Origin: Aphelocoma coerulescens
Taxonomy: Eukaryota > Chordata > Aves > Passeriformes > Corvidae
Direction of reading: 5' to 3'
NCBI RefSeq assembly: GCF_041296385.1
Contig: NC_091015.1
Coordinates: forward strand, 90,504,004 to 90,568,003
Length of the DNA: 64,000 bases
Part shown: positions 24,178 to 38,218 of the stretch, in pieces
How the letters are laid out: each line of letters starts with the position of its first letter
Position numbering within the stretch: position 1 is the first letter of the stretch
Notes under the pieces: model-generated
What the model was told of the DNA's origin: nothing
Database searches by the model: none
What the model saw: the letters and a program-made list of their open reading frames with translations, nothing else
Translations under genes and position numbers: made by a program

Positions 24178-24519
24178 ATGCACTTGAGAGACATCCAGCA
24201 TGGTGGTTTTTTTAGCAAGAGGCTCTCCTTTAGCCTCACGCTTTTGTTGGTTATTTCTGGTACTGCTCTGGATAAGACAATGCCATGTGGAAGTGAGAGT
24301 TTGAAGAAACAGGCTCAGTCTCCTGAGCGCAGTCAGGCAGTGCACCAGCACCTATGGAGAGCATGGGATTTACTTGCTGTGGAATTGCTTCTGAAGCATC
24401 ACTTCAGGAGCACACAGGCTGATTCACGCCGTCTTTTTCAAATAATGGACTGTGAGGCTCCAGCAAAGTTTCTCTTCGGAGTTTTGTGTACAGCTGCTGT
24501 CTGTGCACTCTCAGTGTGA
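24178..24519 (+). CDS. Open frame of 113 residues, doubtful
   Basis: This is the longest ATG-started frame here that is not explained by a repeat or CpG island. Residues 15-30 (RLSFSLTLLLVISGTA) resemble a signal peptide with a small-residue end, and the last 20 residues are also hydrophobic. The middle is mixed, without a domain that I recognise. There is no clear promoter, poly(A) signal or splice site around it. It may be chance. I would not call it a gene without expression or conservation evidence. Confidence 0.12.
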   Translation: MHLRDIQHGGFFSKRLSFSLTLLLVISGTALDKTMPCGSESLKKQAQSPERSQAVHQHLWRAWDLLAVELLLKHHFRSTQADSRRLFQIMDCEAPAKFLFGVLCTAAVCALSV

Positions 24520-27439
24520 GGTCTTCTGACTTCTTGCTCTGTGGGAGGGTGGGTTAGGTTCGCTGGAGATGTGGGCTCCGAGATGGCAGTGTGCTGGCGG
24601 CAGAGCAGCAGGAGGTCTTGCTTACATCCACGGAGCCAAACAAAGGTCCCTTTGTGGGAGTGCAGCAGCTTCAGAACACACAGTTTGTCATCAGCAATTA
24701 TCTGGGTGTCATAACTGAAGATCTGCCACAACACCTACAACCCCGAAACACAGTGTGCCTCTGTCATATGATTAATTTTTTTATTATTCATTATTACTTT
24801 AGGTTCCCTTTATAACCATCTGACTAGGTAAAGGGGTCTATACACCACCACATACAATGGATGTACAAAGTTCCCCAAGCACTGTTAAATGTTGGAAAAT
24901 GTAAAAGAGCAACAGAGTAAATGAAAACCCACCCCATATATCTTTCTTTGTATTCATGGTTAGACCTCACAGAATTGTGTGAATTCCTCATTGTTTTAAA
25001 GAGTCCTTTCTGAAACACATAGAGGTCCATTTATACTTCAGGGTTCATTAGGGGCTACTTCTGAATAGAGGAGAATGTCAGTTGGTCACTGGTACTATTT
25101 TCAAAATTTTCTCTTTTCCAACATTCATTTAAAAGAAGAGGTTTATTCATTGGTTCAGTTAAATTCACCAGGGATAGCTACACAGGAGAAGGGACTGAAA
25201 GCTCCAATTCACTTTAATTTGTCTATTTGCTTACAATCTGTATTGGAATGCAGTACTAAACAGACAGAAGTTTTTTTTACTCATGAACAAACTCTTTGAA
25301 CTAAGTACATTTGAAAATACACATTTAGTTCTGAGACCAGACTGATACAAGTTCTGGTTCTAGTAAAAGACAGGCATGGTTCTTTGTTATAAAAGCACTG
25401 CAGAATGAAGTTCTTTGTGGGCTTAGTGTGGCAGAAAGTGGAAATATAAAATTCTGTGATTCACACAACAAGGGCATTGACTCCTCTGACATAGTCAGTG
25501 GGCTTCTGCTCAGTTTGCTGTTGGACTGAACTGTTCTGATGGGGCTGACATTAAACAAATGTTAAATCTCCATGACTTCAGTCAGGGCTGGTACTTGAGT
25601 GTTCTGCTGATTCATGCCATGAGAGGGCTATCAATCCAAAGAAACGAACATAGAAAGTTAGGAAAATAGGGAAATTTATGCATTCAGCACAAAACTTCAG
25701 TAGGTACTGCATTTAACAACACCAACTCTGCCTATAGCCAAAGGAATGACAGAAACACTTTTAGTATGGTATTGATCTGGAAGGGTGCAATTTTGTCCAT
25801 AAATTCAACACATAGTCAAAACCCAGGTAAACTCCAGAGTCCAGTTCACACCTTTGGGTTACCACTTATACTCTCAACTCTAGTGATCTAGAGGACACAT
25901 GGGTTTTTGCAAGGCCCAAGCTGCCACAGCTGCCATACAAAACTTCCGAACTCCAGCTTGATCCTAAGCAATGGATTTGCTGTGTGGTCATCCATTTGAT
26001 ACAAGTCTGGGGCAAAAATGTTCATCCTCAGCTGAGTTGACGCCAAAACATCCTCATCCTGCCCCCCTAACCATTCAGAGCCTCTAGAGCATTCCTTTAC
26101 TCCCCAGGAGTTAGGAATTAGTGAAGCTCTTACTGGGTGGGTGATCAAGTGAGTCCTTCTCAACCCAGAAAAAACAGATTGCAAATTGGCCCAGCTCTAC
26201 ATTTATTGGCATAAATCCATGAATGAACCATCAGAATTACATAGCCTCTACTTTCTTTTTCCCAAATACAGATCTACAAAACAATGACATCTTAACAAAG
26301 GAAGTTACGTGTGTGCCCCTTTTGAGAAAGATCTCAAATACTATATATGTATTTATGTATCTATCTATTGTCTATCTCAGAGTTTTAGTTTTGTGTTGTT
26401 TCATTTTTGCAAGCAGAGAATGAGAGTGACATTTTCTATATAACATATAAAGGTATGTGATCATAGTATTTGGTACATGATTCTCTGAATGATAAATATC
26501 ATATTAAACTCCTTAATTATGACCTGAAGTATAGTTACAAAATAAGATGCTTGTTGAAATAAATGAGCATTGCTGTACTTAAATTTTTATTTTATTTTTG
26601 TATTTTCCTTTGGCCAAGGAAATCTTTCTGAAATAAAAATATGTATCAAATGTATAGCCATTTGTCCACTTTTCCCTTTTTTCTTCAAATTATACTACAT
26701 GGTATATATTCTGTGATATGTATCCATCTAATTTAACAGCTTAAAGAAATAAGCAAGATTTCTAAGTTGTGCTTAACCCTGTAAACAATATTCCACAGTC
26801 TGTAGAATTACTGCCCCACAGGAATTTTCTCAGGATGTTAAAATAGAGACCTTCCTGTATATAAATGAAATATTCGTAGTTGTAGAAGGACACAATCATT
26901 TCCTAAGTATGCAAATTAAATAACCACTTTAGCCGTGCTTAAGGCACAGAAAAGATGGGATAAGAAGTGTCTTTGTACCTGTGTGTCCCCACTGATGATT
27001 TAGCATCTCAGTACAGAGTTGTTACTATTAAAATTCTCCTGCATTTCTCCGCAGCCCTTCAAAAGACAGAGCCAGAGAAGTGAGTTATGTCCTTCTGAAA
27101 ACCTCTCACTCTTCCCTTTATGAGATAATTCTGTATTTTTGAGCCCTGAATAAATTAAAGCCTTTAATTATTCAAACTGGAGGGGTTTTTTTGAAGTAAA
27201 ACACTTTTTTTAAAGTTTTCCCGTATCAACTGAGTACTGACATTCCTCACAATCAGATGTATTTGCTTCCTTACTACTGGACTGAATGTGATATTTTGTT
27301 TAAGATTTTGTAGCGAGAGTATTTGTTTTGGGATGTTGGTTCCCTTTCGTAGTGGTGCTGGTTCCCACCCCATAACCACTGACTTCTCTTCCCTACTGAG
27401 TTCCCTGGGCTGTGCCAGCCATCTGGAGCACACACTGCG
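24520..27439. other. Intergenic stretch, no gene seen
   Basis: No supported gene or named repeat. Mostly AT-rich single-copy-looking sequence. Confidence 0.5.
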
Positions 27440-27875
27440 AAGGAAGGAAGGAAGGAAGGAAGGAAGGAAGGAAGGAAGGAAGGAAGGAAGGAAGGAAGGA
27501 AGGAAGGAATTCGGAAGGAAGGAAGGAAGGAAGGAAGGAAGGAAGGAAGGAAGGAAGGAAGGAAGGAAGGAAGGAAGGAAGGAATTCGGAAGGAAGGAAG
27601 GAAGGAAGGAAGGAAGGAAGGAAGGAAGGAAGGAAGGAAGGAAGGAAGGAAGGAAGGAAGGAATTCGGAAGGAAGGAATTCGGAAGGAAGGAAGGAAGGA
27701 ATTCGGAAGGAAGGAATTCGGAAGGAAGGAAGGAAGGAATTCGGAAGGAAGGAATTCGGAAGGAAGGAAGGAAGGAATTCGGAAGGAAGGAAGGAATTCG
27801 GAAGGAAGGAAGGAAGGAAGGAAGGAAGGAAGGAAGGAAGGAAGGAAGGAAGGAAGGAAGGAAGGAAGGAAGGAA
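27440..27875. repeat. (GGAA)n microsatellite with GAATTCGG interruptions
   Basis: About 436 bp of GGAA units, broken about ten times by an inserted TTC that creates GGAATTCGG (an EcoRI site plus a CpG). The interruptions are most frequent between 27,660 and 27,800. This implies repeat-unit duplication of an interrupted block rather than simple slippage alone. The long open frames on both strands (Lys-Glu-Gly-Arg and Pro-Ser-Phe-Leu repeats) are artefacts. Confidence 0.98.
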
Positions 27876-30800
27876 GACCTTTATGCTTCACATTGCCACG
27901 ACTACACTGGAGTGGTCCTTGGGAGTAAGCAAGGAGAAAAGTAAAGATATAGACAGTGGACACCAGTTGTAAAAGACAATCTAATACCATGAATACCTGT
28001 GTATCATAAAGTTCAGGACTTTATTTACTGCCTTATCTCTCAAATAGTGGGGTAATTTTTTGTTTATGCAAAATTATTCTAAATGTAAAATAAGCACAAA
28101 CTTCTAATTCAATATTTTCCTGGAAGTTTGTATGACAGAAAAAATACCTTCAGAACAGAAGTACTCCTAGCCTTTAAATGCTGTCATTTGCACTGCCTTG
28201 GTGTCAATTCAGAAATTGTCTTCAAGAAAAAAAAAAACTATCTTCAAGAAAGCCCAGAAGCATAACCTGAAAATACAATATTTTCTGAGTGTGCACTCCC
28301 AAGTCTAGCAGCATCATGAAAAGACAAGGATTAGCTCAGCCACATAGAGATTGACATACCTGCTGTTCTTTGCCACAGGCAAGGCTGAGTTAATTACACC
28401 CATGGAAATGTGAGCTTCTGCTGATATATGAGGACAGAACACACATGTCTAAACTGTCATTAATACAGGTGTGAAAGAGGCATTTCTTGCTGGCAGGGTC
28501 TGACCAAATAGATTGAATGCATTCCACCAGAATTAGCTTTGTCACCTTCCCTACAAGCTGTTGACACACTTTGAATTTTAACAAAATAAGTTATTAAGAA
28601 GAATTGCTACACAGTGCAACAGGCATGAAGGTTACTGACAGTCAGCAGAAAAGAGAAAAGGTGGCAGACAAAAATCACCATTTTCTCATTTTTATCCTAG
28701 CTTGATAATTGGATAAGAAATAAGCCTGGCAAAATATCTGTTCCTTTAGACATTGAGACAACCCTTGTGCTGGTAGAAAGGGTGATCTAAATTATAACAT
28801 TGACAGAAAGCAATCAAAGAAGTCATGATTAAGTGTAAAACCTGCAATTTACGACTACTAGTAGTCTGCATTGCTATTAAAAAGGTAATAGCAGGAACTG
28901 GCAGACAGGGTTAGAAAGGTCAGGATGAGACTATTACAGTCAGGAAGGGAGGTTGTTGCTATGTAAAAGCAGCATACCAAGGAAAAATGCAAACTGAGGT
29001 ATCTTCCTCATTTTATCATCTTTAGAGAGTCAAATTAAAGAAAAAAGCTAAAACATGCAGGTATCTTTGATACAGCAAAGACTGTTTCAACTTGGGAGAA
29101 AAACCCCCACCATGGTATGAAGCTGGTATATGAGGGGTTTTTATGTGTGGCATTCTTACTGTTTGTTGTTATTATTTTAAAAGTATCATGTGAGTAGCTG
29201 TCTTTGCAGCATGTCAGATGAGGATGCCATCCAGCTCTGAAGATCACAAAGTTTCTTTTCTTCAGGGATGTGGAGTTCCTTGGGATATCCAACTGGAGCT
29301 CAGGGAGGTCAGATAGTCTCTGACTGTCTGCAGCAGACTGAGCTCCTCACGTCTCCTTTTCCTTCAGTCTTCTCTACTCATTTTGAATAGAGCTAAAAAG
29401 CACATATTTTGGGGAGGGCTCATCTAGAGACACTTAGGAACTATTACTTCAACAGGGTTTTTTTGTGTGGTTTTTGCTTTTCAGTAAATTCACTGAGCTA
29501 AGTACGCTATATATTTATCTAACAAACAATCCTGTTATAAAATGAGGAGTTACTGATGGATTTCAGCAGCTTCTAGAACTGGTATGATGACATGTGAATA
29601 TTGCAAGGAAAAGCAAAAGGGAAAAAAGATGTGACTTTTTGTCACCCTGCCAGTTCATGTAAACAGGCTGTAAATGGTCTGGCTCAGCATGTAAGCAGCC
29701 AGTGACTTCTTTCCTGTATCACTCCTCTCAGGTGCTTCTGCTCTGTGTCTTATCAAGACAGTAAAATATCAGTTACTTTATTTCTTTTTCACAAAAATCA
29801 GCCTCTCAATGTGATTCATCAACCTACAGACAAATCATTTTAAGCAGGTGGCTTTAAAAAGTCTGCTGGAAAAAAAGGTAACTTTTAGAATCTAGGCCAT
29901 TATATTTTCTAAACTGTGTTTTGCAGCTTAACATATTTTGCAGTGAGTCACATCGTAATATCCATTGGTTGCTTGATTTGTATTCTAAAGTCAGTGTGAA
30001 CCAAAGTTTCTACTCCAATATTATTCTTAGGCAAATGTTTCCAAAACAGTCATAAATGCTGAATATGAGTGGCCAGTTATTATTTGTCACTGTTTTAAAG
30101 TATGAACTTGAAATTCATGTATGATCACCTGTTCCATGTTCTCTATACTTCTCTTCAGTGATCAGTTGTGACAAATTACAGATTGTCTGATAGAAAATTT
30201 AAGTGTTAGTATTTAGATAATTCTCTTCTTCCTTACCTCATACCCTTAAGCTCTTTCTAAAGGAATCAGTCTACTGTCAAGACAGGTAACTGGAATCACA
30301 GTGATTAGTGAAACAATTTTTGTGGCAACTTTTTTACTTTAAAACAAATATTGAAAGTAGTCTGGGCTTTTCTCTCATAGTGAAGGAATTTCATTCTGTT
30401 TGTGATTTCCTGCCATAAGAGATTTCATACAGATAATGGTTTTCAAAGAATGTAATTGCTTGCGCAATTTGAGACGATAACTTACTAGTTTTTGTTTCCT
30501 GTCCCAGCCAAGAACAATAAGGAAAGCTTAACAGAAACCTAGCAAATTTTGGACTGCTTTATCCTTCTGCTGCTGCAAAAAAAAAATGTCAACATTGTAT
30601 AACTTATATCAACTCAGTCAAAATAACGTTATTAGTCACTGACCTGCTTTCCTTATCTTGCACATTACATATTCTCAGAACGCTTTGGATCACTGGCTGG
30701 AGCTTTATGTAGTGATGGGATTTCTAAAACAATGCTTCTGGTCAGACCAAAACACAGAGCCATATACCAGATGTCAAGCTTCTAGACAGACTTCTGGTTT

Positions 30801-32788
30801 ACATTATATTTCTGTCAGTCACAAACACTGGAATCAGATTTTTAACTGTATGGTCAATATATGCATTGTCAGCCCTATAAATATACTGTATATTGTTATT
30901 TTCATACAGGTAAACCCTAAGTGTTTCTGTATTCAAAGCCCATGTTGCCCTCAGTCTGAGATATTGCTGTTCAGGGAATGGTTTCACAGGTCTACTCCTT
31001 ACTCACGGATTTCAGCTCTGCATTAGGGTTTCATGTGAGTTGTTTGTCAACCCTTCAATACTTCATTAATATTCAAGAACATTTATACAATAAATTATGG
31101 CCTCTAAGCATTTTATATTAAATGTTAATATAATCAAACATCTACACTTTTCCCCCAGTATACTGTTATACTTAGTGGAGTGTTTTATTATGATGATGGT
31201 GATTTCCTAAAGGTATGCTGGTATTATTAATATGCATTTATATTCCAGACATAGAAAGAAGATCTTAGTTAGTTAATAATAAGGAATTAATATTAAACTC
31301 ACCAAGACTCAAATTTTATTTTCAAAGCTGTCTTAGTCTAGGGAATAACAAATTATTCAAGTAGAAAAACAGAAGTGGTGTTAATAGCAGCAACTATAAG
31401 ACAAATTGAAGGAACAAATTAACAGGCAAAATAGCAGAGAGAATCATGTATTCATGTAAGCTTTGTTTTGCTATGGCTATGTCCTTTGTATCAGCAATCC
31501 TGAGTACTAGAGACAGGTGAAATGTACATATTAAAAGTAGGGTTTCACACTTACCCAGGTTTCTGGTATAAAATTTTTTAGAAATACAAACTGTAAAGAG
31601 ATTCATACACAATTTTAGCTTTTGAGACAGTGTTTTTATGTTCTTGTTATAGGAAAAATGTCTTATGGGTGTGGGAACTACATATCAGCAAGCATTTGAT
31701 TTCCATTGTGTTTACAGTTTGGTGGTATGGAGGATCTATGACGTTTTTTCTCAGGGGAAATCATGAAAGATGTGAGGAAGGAAATCTTTCCTTCTCCATT
31801 TTTGTTTCTGGTTTTGAGTCTTTTATTTCCTTCCCAAATGACTTCCTCCTGTTTCTCACAAAACATTTTCTATAAATTTCCTTTCCCACTAGACATGTGG
31901 CAGAGAATCTGCTGTCATTACCCCATTAGCTTTTCCTTTCTGCTGGACCTCACAGCCTCCTGTCCCCAGGTCATTCCACTGCTGTCTCCATACACTCACT
32001 AAGGGGAGAAGCTGTGAGGGAAAATGGGGATTTTCCACTTCCTACATAGTCCTGAAGGGGACAAAACAACATGTGGAACTGCACGACCAGCTGGTAGGGG
32101 CTTCTGTTTGAGCCCTGGAATATTGTACCCAAGGGCAGAAGACAGTGAGAAACTTGAGCTATTTGTTGAGGGACAAAACCACCTTAGCAGGGGAAACAGC
32201 TGCCTTTGGCCGTCTTTCCAGAGGGTACAGCAGAAACAGGGAAGGTGTAAGCCAGGAGTTTGTCCAAGCCCTAAAGAGATTTATTGAGGGGTCTGAAATT
32301 ATGAGACCCTCCCAGTGGACCTGGCCTAATTGTAGCCTGGGTCTATACCAATTACCATACCTGCAACAGAGGCAGGCATGATGTGCATTCTGCATACAGG
32401 GAACTAACAGCTGTCTGAATCTGTATTGGGGCTCTTCCCAAGAGAATTATCCCATCCTTCTATTCAAAAAGACAGTAATATATTATACTCATTATAGGTG
32501 AAAAACTTGCTGGTAAGCATAATACAGTGCATGAATCACTGAATATAAAACAAGTTTGCAAACAATGTTTCAGAATAATTTCTACATTAAAACGTTGCTT
32601 TCTAAACCCCCAAGTTCATCTTTGAGATCATCCACATTTCCCAAAGAAAGCTGTGGGGCTGGAGTATCTTCCCTTTGTGTTGACTCTGTTACACTAAGAG
32701 TATTCAATGGCACATATCTAAATTCCCTGTATGGAGTGAAGCTTTCAGAAGTGTCTCTCTCTTCTGCTCAGTGCCCTTCCTATGGTAT
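27876..32788. other. Intergenic stretch, no gene seen
   Basis: About 4.9 kb without a supported exon or named repeat. A 14-bp palindrome, GACTACTAGTAGTC, lies at about 28,853. Frames at 32,024-32,400 are open for 78-87 codons on both strands, but without splice or promoter support. Confidence 0.5.
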
Positions 32789-33887
32789 TGTATTGGGTTT
32801 GCATGCCAGGGTTTTAGTAGTAAGGGAGGGCTGTAGGGGTGGCTTCTTTGAGAAGTTGCCACAGACTTCCCCCATGTCTGACAGAGCCAATGCCAGCAGG
32901 CTCCAGAATGGACCTGCCACTGGCCCAGGCTGAGCACGCCCTTGATGGTGGAAGTATTTCTGGGATAACATATCTAAAAAGGGAGAAAAGCTGCTGTGCA
33001 GCAGCAGTTGGAGAGAGAGAGAAGTGAGAATATGTGAGAGAAATAGCCCTGCAGACATCCAGATCAGTGCAGAAAGAGGGGAGGAGGTGCTCCACACAGT
33101 CCATGGTGCAGACCGTGGTGAAGCAGCTGTGCCCCGGCAGCCAATGGAGGTCCATGGTGGAGCAGAGGTCCACCTGCAGCCAATGGAGGATCTCACACTA
33201 GAGTAAGTGAGTGCCCAAGGGAGGGTGTGACCTCATGAGAAGCCCATGCTGGAGCTGGCTCCTCGTAGGACCTGTGGACCCCTGGAGAAAGGAGCCCACA
33301 CTGGAGCAGGTTTGCTGACAGGACTTGTGACCCCGTGGGGGACCCACACTGGAGCAGCCTTTTTCTGATGGACTGCATCATATGGAAGGGATCCTACACT
33401 TGAGAAGTTCCTGAAGAACTGCAGCCCACGGGAAGAACTCACATTGGAGAAGTTCATGGAGGGCTGTCTCCTTTGCAAGGGACCCCATTCCGGAGCAGTG
33501 GAGCAGTGTGAGGAGTTCTAGCCCTGAGGAGAGAGGAGCAGCAGAGACAACATGTGATGAACTGACCTCAGCCCCCATTCCCCGTCCCCTTGTGCCAATG
33601 ATGAGAGGAGGCAGAAAAATCAGGAGCAAATTTAAGCCTGGGAAGAAGGTAGGGGTGGGTGGAAGGTGGTTTAAATTCTGTTTTATTTCTTATGATTGCA
33701 TTGGTAGCAAGTTAAACTAATTCCCTCTTGTCAAGTCCATTTTGCCTGTGGTGGTAACTTGTGAGTCGTTTCTCCCTGTCCTTATCTTGACCAAATTGAG
33801 CCTTTGGTTGTTCTTTTTCCTCCCCTGTCCAGCTGAGGAGGGGAGTGATAGTGTGACTTTGATGGGCACTTGATGTCCAGCCAATGC
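32789..33887 (+). mobile_element. Solo LTR of a passerine endogenous retrovirus
   Basis: It starts TGTATTGGGTTTGCATG and has the body of a long (about 1.1 kb) passerine LTR that I recognise as of the TguLTR5 kind. Repeated short phrases of the form 'CCCACACTGGAGCAG' and 'GACCTGTGGACCC' fill its middle, and the right end carries CTGTCCAGCTGAGGAGGGGA and ATGTCCAGCCAATG. No gag, pol or env sequence flanks it, so it is a solo LTR. The right boundary is uncertain by about 15 bp and no exact target duplication was found. All open frames within 32,556-34,070 are shadows of it. Confidence 0.88.
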
Positions 33888-36800
33888 CATCTGCACGTTG
33901 TGGTCTCTGTGGCTGGCACCCTCTGAGGGTGGCTGTGGCCTCCTGAGGGACCAATAAGGATAAGCTTCTGATTCAGGGGGTGCAGAGAAGCGTTTCTCAG
34001 CACAGAGGGATTTTGTGTCATCGTGGTCAGAAAAAGGAGCATAGTACAAACTGGTTTGCATTGCACACACAAAATATTGCAGCCATTGGTGCAGATTAGA
34101 CTCTATTAATTTTACAACATGTTAATCCAAAATAAGTTAATCCAAACTGTAATTCCCAGTCTGCTGAGACAAGAATTGAATTTCAATTCTATAGCTAGAC
34201 AAGTGAAGATGGGAACTGTAGGAAAAGTTTATGAACATCACAAACTACACACCACTATTCAAATTAATGTTGCATACTTTGTAGTAAAGTATCCCAGTTC
34301 CTTCAGTATTACAAAACCTCTCTGGGATAGGAATCTTCAGCAACAGCATCTTGGTGACCTGCTGTACAAGACAGAAAGCTGATTCCTCTTGAGTCTTTTG
34401 TAGATTTCTAACGTTTGTGGTGACCAAAAGTCACATTAGCCCCCTTCCCAAAGGCTCTTGAAAGCTATCTGGGGGAGGCGAGCTGCATACCTTCCAGGGC
34501 CGTCAGAGGCAGGGCAGCATTCCTCTGCTCCCAGACCTCACCCATCTGTCCCCCATCAGCTGGGGGATACTAAAATAAATCGGGAGTGGGCTGATGCACA
34601 AGCTGTATTACAGGAGGTATGTCCTCCACAGGAAATGTGTAAACAAATATTTGAAAGATCTAAAAATATGATCAAAGATGCCTCTGTGGCAAACAATGAA
34701 CCTTAAAAAGCCTGCAGCACGTGTTCTACATACAGTTGTTAGGTAGCAAAGTTAAATTACTAAATAAAATTACTTTTAAATAGCCAAAGCTGCAGGGTCT
34801 TCAGACTCAGTGTAGCATCCTTAATATTAAGCTTTTAGTTTAACATCTTGCTCAGTTTTGGTGTGGCCTCACCTGTGTAATGTATTAGATATATTAAAAA
34901 TAAATATTATTGCAAAGCATCCACTTACTCCTACATAATGTTCTCTTTTGGTCTGGCCTTTGCTACTGAAAAAAAAAATCAGGCTTACATCTGTAATATT
35001 ATTCAAAAAGTTGGAAGTGCTGCTGAAGATGACTGTATCTGCTCTGAATTCTGTCTAGTGCTAAACACTTGAAAACTTCCTGCTTCAGCACCAGCAGTCC
35101 TGCTCTCTCACTGTACTTGGTCAGTAAAAAATCAGTAAGAGGCACAGTGTCAGGGTAGTGCTACAACATTTTCATTTGTCTGGTATCTAATAACACCATT
35201 TATCCCAATTCAAGCACACTAACTCATATCCTGTCCCTCTTGCTCTGTCCAAGACCTTCTGATGTTTATGACTCTTTTCCCTTGTGCTGAATCTCTGCCC
35301 AGTTATGTGTCATGAACAGCCTCTGCTCCCTTACAGCCATATTTCCTCACCCTGGCCAGAGATCTGCATGTAAGGAATGAAGTCACTCCCAGCCATTACT
35401 GGTCTCTGTGGCACACAGCTCTTCATATTTCTCTAGCCCAAATTCTTATTTTACACTAGTGCTCTCTGCCTTTGCTATCCGAATTAGTCCTTTATCCGTG
35501 CAATTAATTTGCCCTTACAATATTTAATTATCTACTTCGTAAAGAGATCTTTAGCAAGCTTTTTAAAGTGGTTGTAAGGCAAAAGGCCTCTAAAAGACCA
35601 GGCAAAAAAGGAGCACAGTTGCTCAGCAATATTTTTCAAAAGGAGTCTGATTTGTTAAAGATTAACTCCTTCCTGTGACTTTCTGTGAATTATCTCCATC
35701 TAAAGTCTAAATTCTGGGGGTTTCTTGAGTTTCACTCTAACTGGTACTTTGTCCTCTTCCTTCATTCTCATATGACCTTCCTTGGCAAGGAAGATCTGAG
35801 ATTTTAATGATGTTTTAGGATTTTATTTGCATGGTCACAGCTACATAAATGCTTAAATAATACTTTTCCTCTCTTAAAATTTGACATGTTTCATTTTTTA
35901 AAGGTTTCCTTTAGCAGATGGAAAGCAATAACAATAGCATCCAAACCCTTATATTACATAACCTTAGCCATTCCAGCTACCAGTTTTCCCAATTAAAAGG
36001 ATCTCCACCCCTCATGAAAATTTGATTTCAGCGCTGCCTCTCATCTTTCTCAGCACAGACAATTCTGGATCAGTCCTCCTCTGCTGTTGCCATTGCTCCA
36101 CTGCATCTCCTGTTCTCAGCTGTTTATATCTCCTTTGCAGAGAACCTGTGAGGAGGGACAGGAGAATATGTCCTCATAGCACTGCTGCTTCTCTCAATTT
36201 TTATGACTGCTTTGCACTCCTACAACATCAGGTTTACTCAGTGTTGCCCACATCACCACCAAAGGGCATGGGAAAACCAGACTCTTGGTCTCCTGCCTTC
36301 AGGAAACTGGATAGAGTTTTCATTTGTTGCTTTTTAAAAAGAGGTCAGACTGATAACTACAACAACAGCTTAATTTCCCTTTCTCTTCTCCAAAGTATGT
36401 TCCATGAATTATTTATCTCCTTGTGAGACAAACTTCCTTCACGGAAAAAATTCCTGTCTTTGTGGCTGACCATTACTATTTCCAGTTGCCACTTTTTGAC
36501 CTTTTGATCTATATCACAATTATAATATTTCTTTTTGATTACTGCTTAGATCTCCTGTCTTGATGTGTCACTTTTCTCAACATTGATTTTTTCATCTTCT
36601 GAGAAATGAATGTACACCCAAGTGAACGTATTTTTATAATGTACATTTGTATCTATATATATGTATTATTTAATAATATTAATCCCTCTGGAAATTACTG
36701 GTTTATAACCAGGTAGAACATAGAGTAGTTTTGGGTTTTTATATCACCCAGGAAAAAGTCACGGAAAACCAATTAGAATTCAGTTTGTGGTTCTGCCTGA

Positions 36801-38154
36801 CCACTCATGTGGGATGCTAAAAGAAACAAAATGTTCTTTTATTTCTTCATGTTGGTTATAATTGCTGTTGTGGTGGATAATCAGTCTCTGCAGGCCTGCC
36901 TCTCTGATTCCACTCTGTGATTGATGGGAGAAGCAAGTGAGATTACGGAATTCCTAAAGCTGTTAAAGGATGTACAGGTCTGTGCTGGGACACATCTTCC
37001 TTGGTTTTGCTTGACAGATTACCTTTTCAGAACTATAATAACATGCTATCTCACATCACCCTCACAAATTTGCCTAACAAGTCACAATAAAATACAAAGT
37101 AATTCCTCCCATAATCAAGTGTGGCCATGGCTGCCCCAGATGAAGATTTTATCATAGCTGTACTGTGTTTGACAATGTTTAACAATGTTTATTACATCAC
37201 AGGTGTGGATAATTACCATGTTCCTCTCCTATGGAGAACCATTAGTCTTGATTGGTTTGTGATACAAAACAGTGTAAGTCTTCCTTACATTGGCTCCATG
37301 GGCTCCTAACAGCTATAGAGACACTGGTCTGAGTGGAGGTAGAGCAGTCAGGACTGTCACTATGTCCTTAACACATCACTGGGAATTTTTTTATGCTCAC
37401 AATAGATAGTACAGATTGATTTTTATGTTTGGTTAATCAACTGACATTTCTGTAAGTGTCATAACCTAACTGTTTGAATATGTAACTTGCTGTCTTATTG
37501 TCTCAATAAGGGTACTTGTGTTTGAGCACAACATGCCAGAGTTTTGTGATCTGTTAGAATTAATGAGTCTAAAATTGTCGAAGTTCAAATGAATTTAATA
37601 TTCCTTAAAGGAAGGTTGCTGAACCCTAGAACCCTAAAATTAAATAATCTTGACAGAGAAATTACAATTTTAAAATGATTCATTAACTGCTAAATAAATA
37701 GAGCCTTCTAAGGAAAAGCCTTTGCTCTGGCAAGGTAATCCTGATTCATCTGCTGGGCCTAATAACAAATAATAACCTAACAACAAATAATTTAATATAA
37801 TTCATTGTAGCTGAATACTTGTATTTCACTGTAAAAAACCCAGATATTGTGGTCATGGTGATAGAGAGAGAGTAGATTCAAATGTATAAATTCTGCCAGC
37901 TAGGATTAGATGTACTCGAGTGTTTGGGATTATCTCCCCCTCTAGTGGCTGTTTTATGCAAAACTATGACATCTGGGATTATCTAGATGTACTATAATTT
38001 TTGCAGGGTTCATAGAAACTTTTAGGTCAGATAGAAGTGACCAAAGTGGACTGTTTATTTTTACTGTCCTGGACTTGATTAGAAGGGTGTTAATGTAAAC
38101 CAGAATAAGATTTTAAATTCTTGATTTCATCAAACTTTGTCGGTAATTTGGATA
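33888..38154. other. Intergenic stretch, no gene seen
   Basis: No gene is supported. A frame at 34,458-34,706 has somewhat protein-like composition but no ATG, and is only mentioned. The rest is AT-rich. Confidence 0.45.
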
Positions 38155-38218
38155 TCATGGAGTCACAGATTCAATTAGGTTGAAAAATACCTCTGAGATC
38201 ATCCAGTCCAACCTTTGA
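38155..38218 (-). mobile_element. CR1 3' end fragment
   Basis: ATGGAGTCACAGATTCAATT followed by AGGTTGAAAAATACCTCTGAG and ATCATCCAGTCCAACC is the reverse complement of a CR1 3' terminus. Only about 65 bp remain. Confidence 0.75.

Noticed and set aside
27274..27990. Frames of up to 238 residues on both strands
   Set aside because: These are translations of the GGAA microsatellite. A tetranucleotide repeat has no stops in any frame here.
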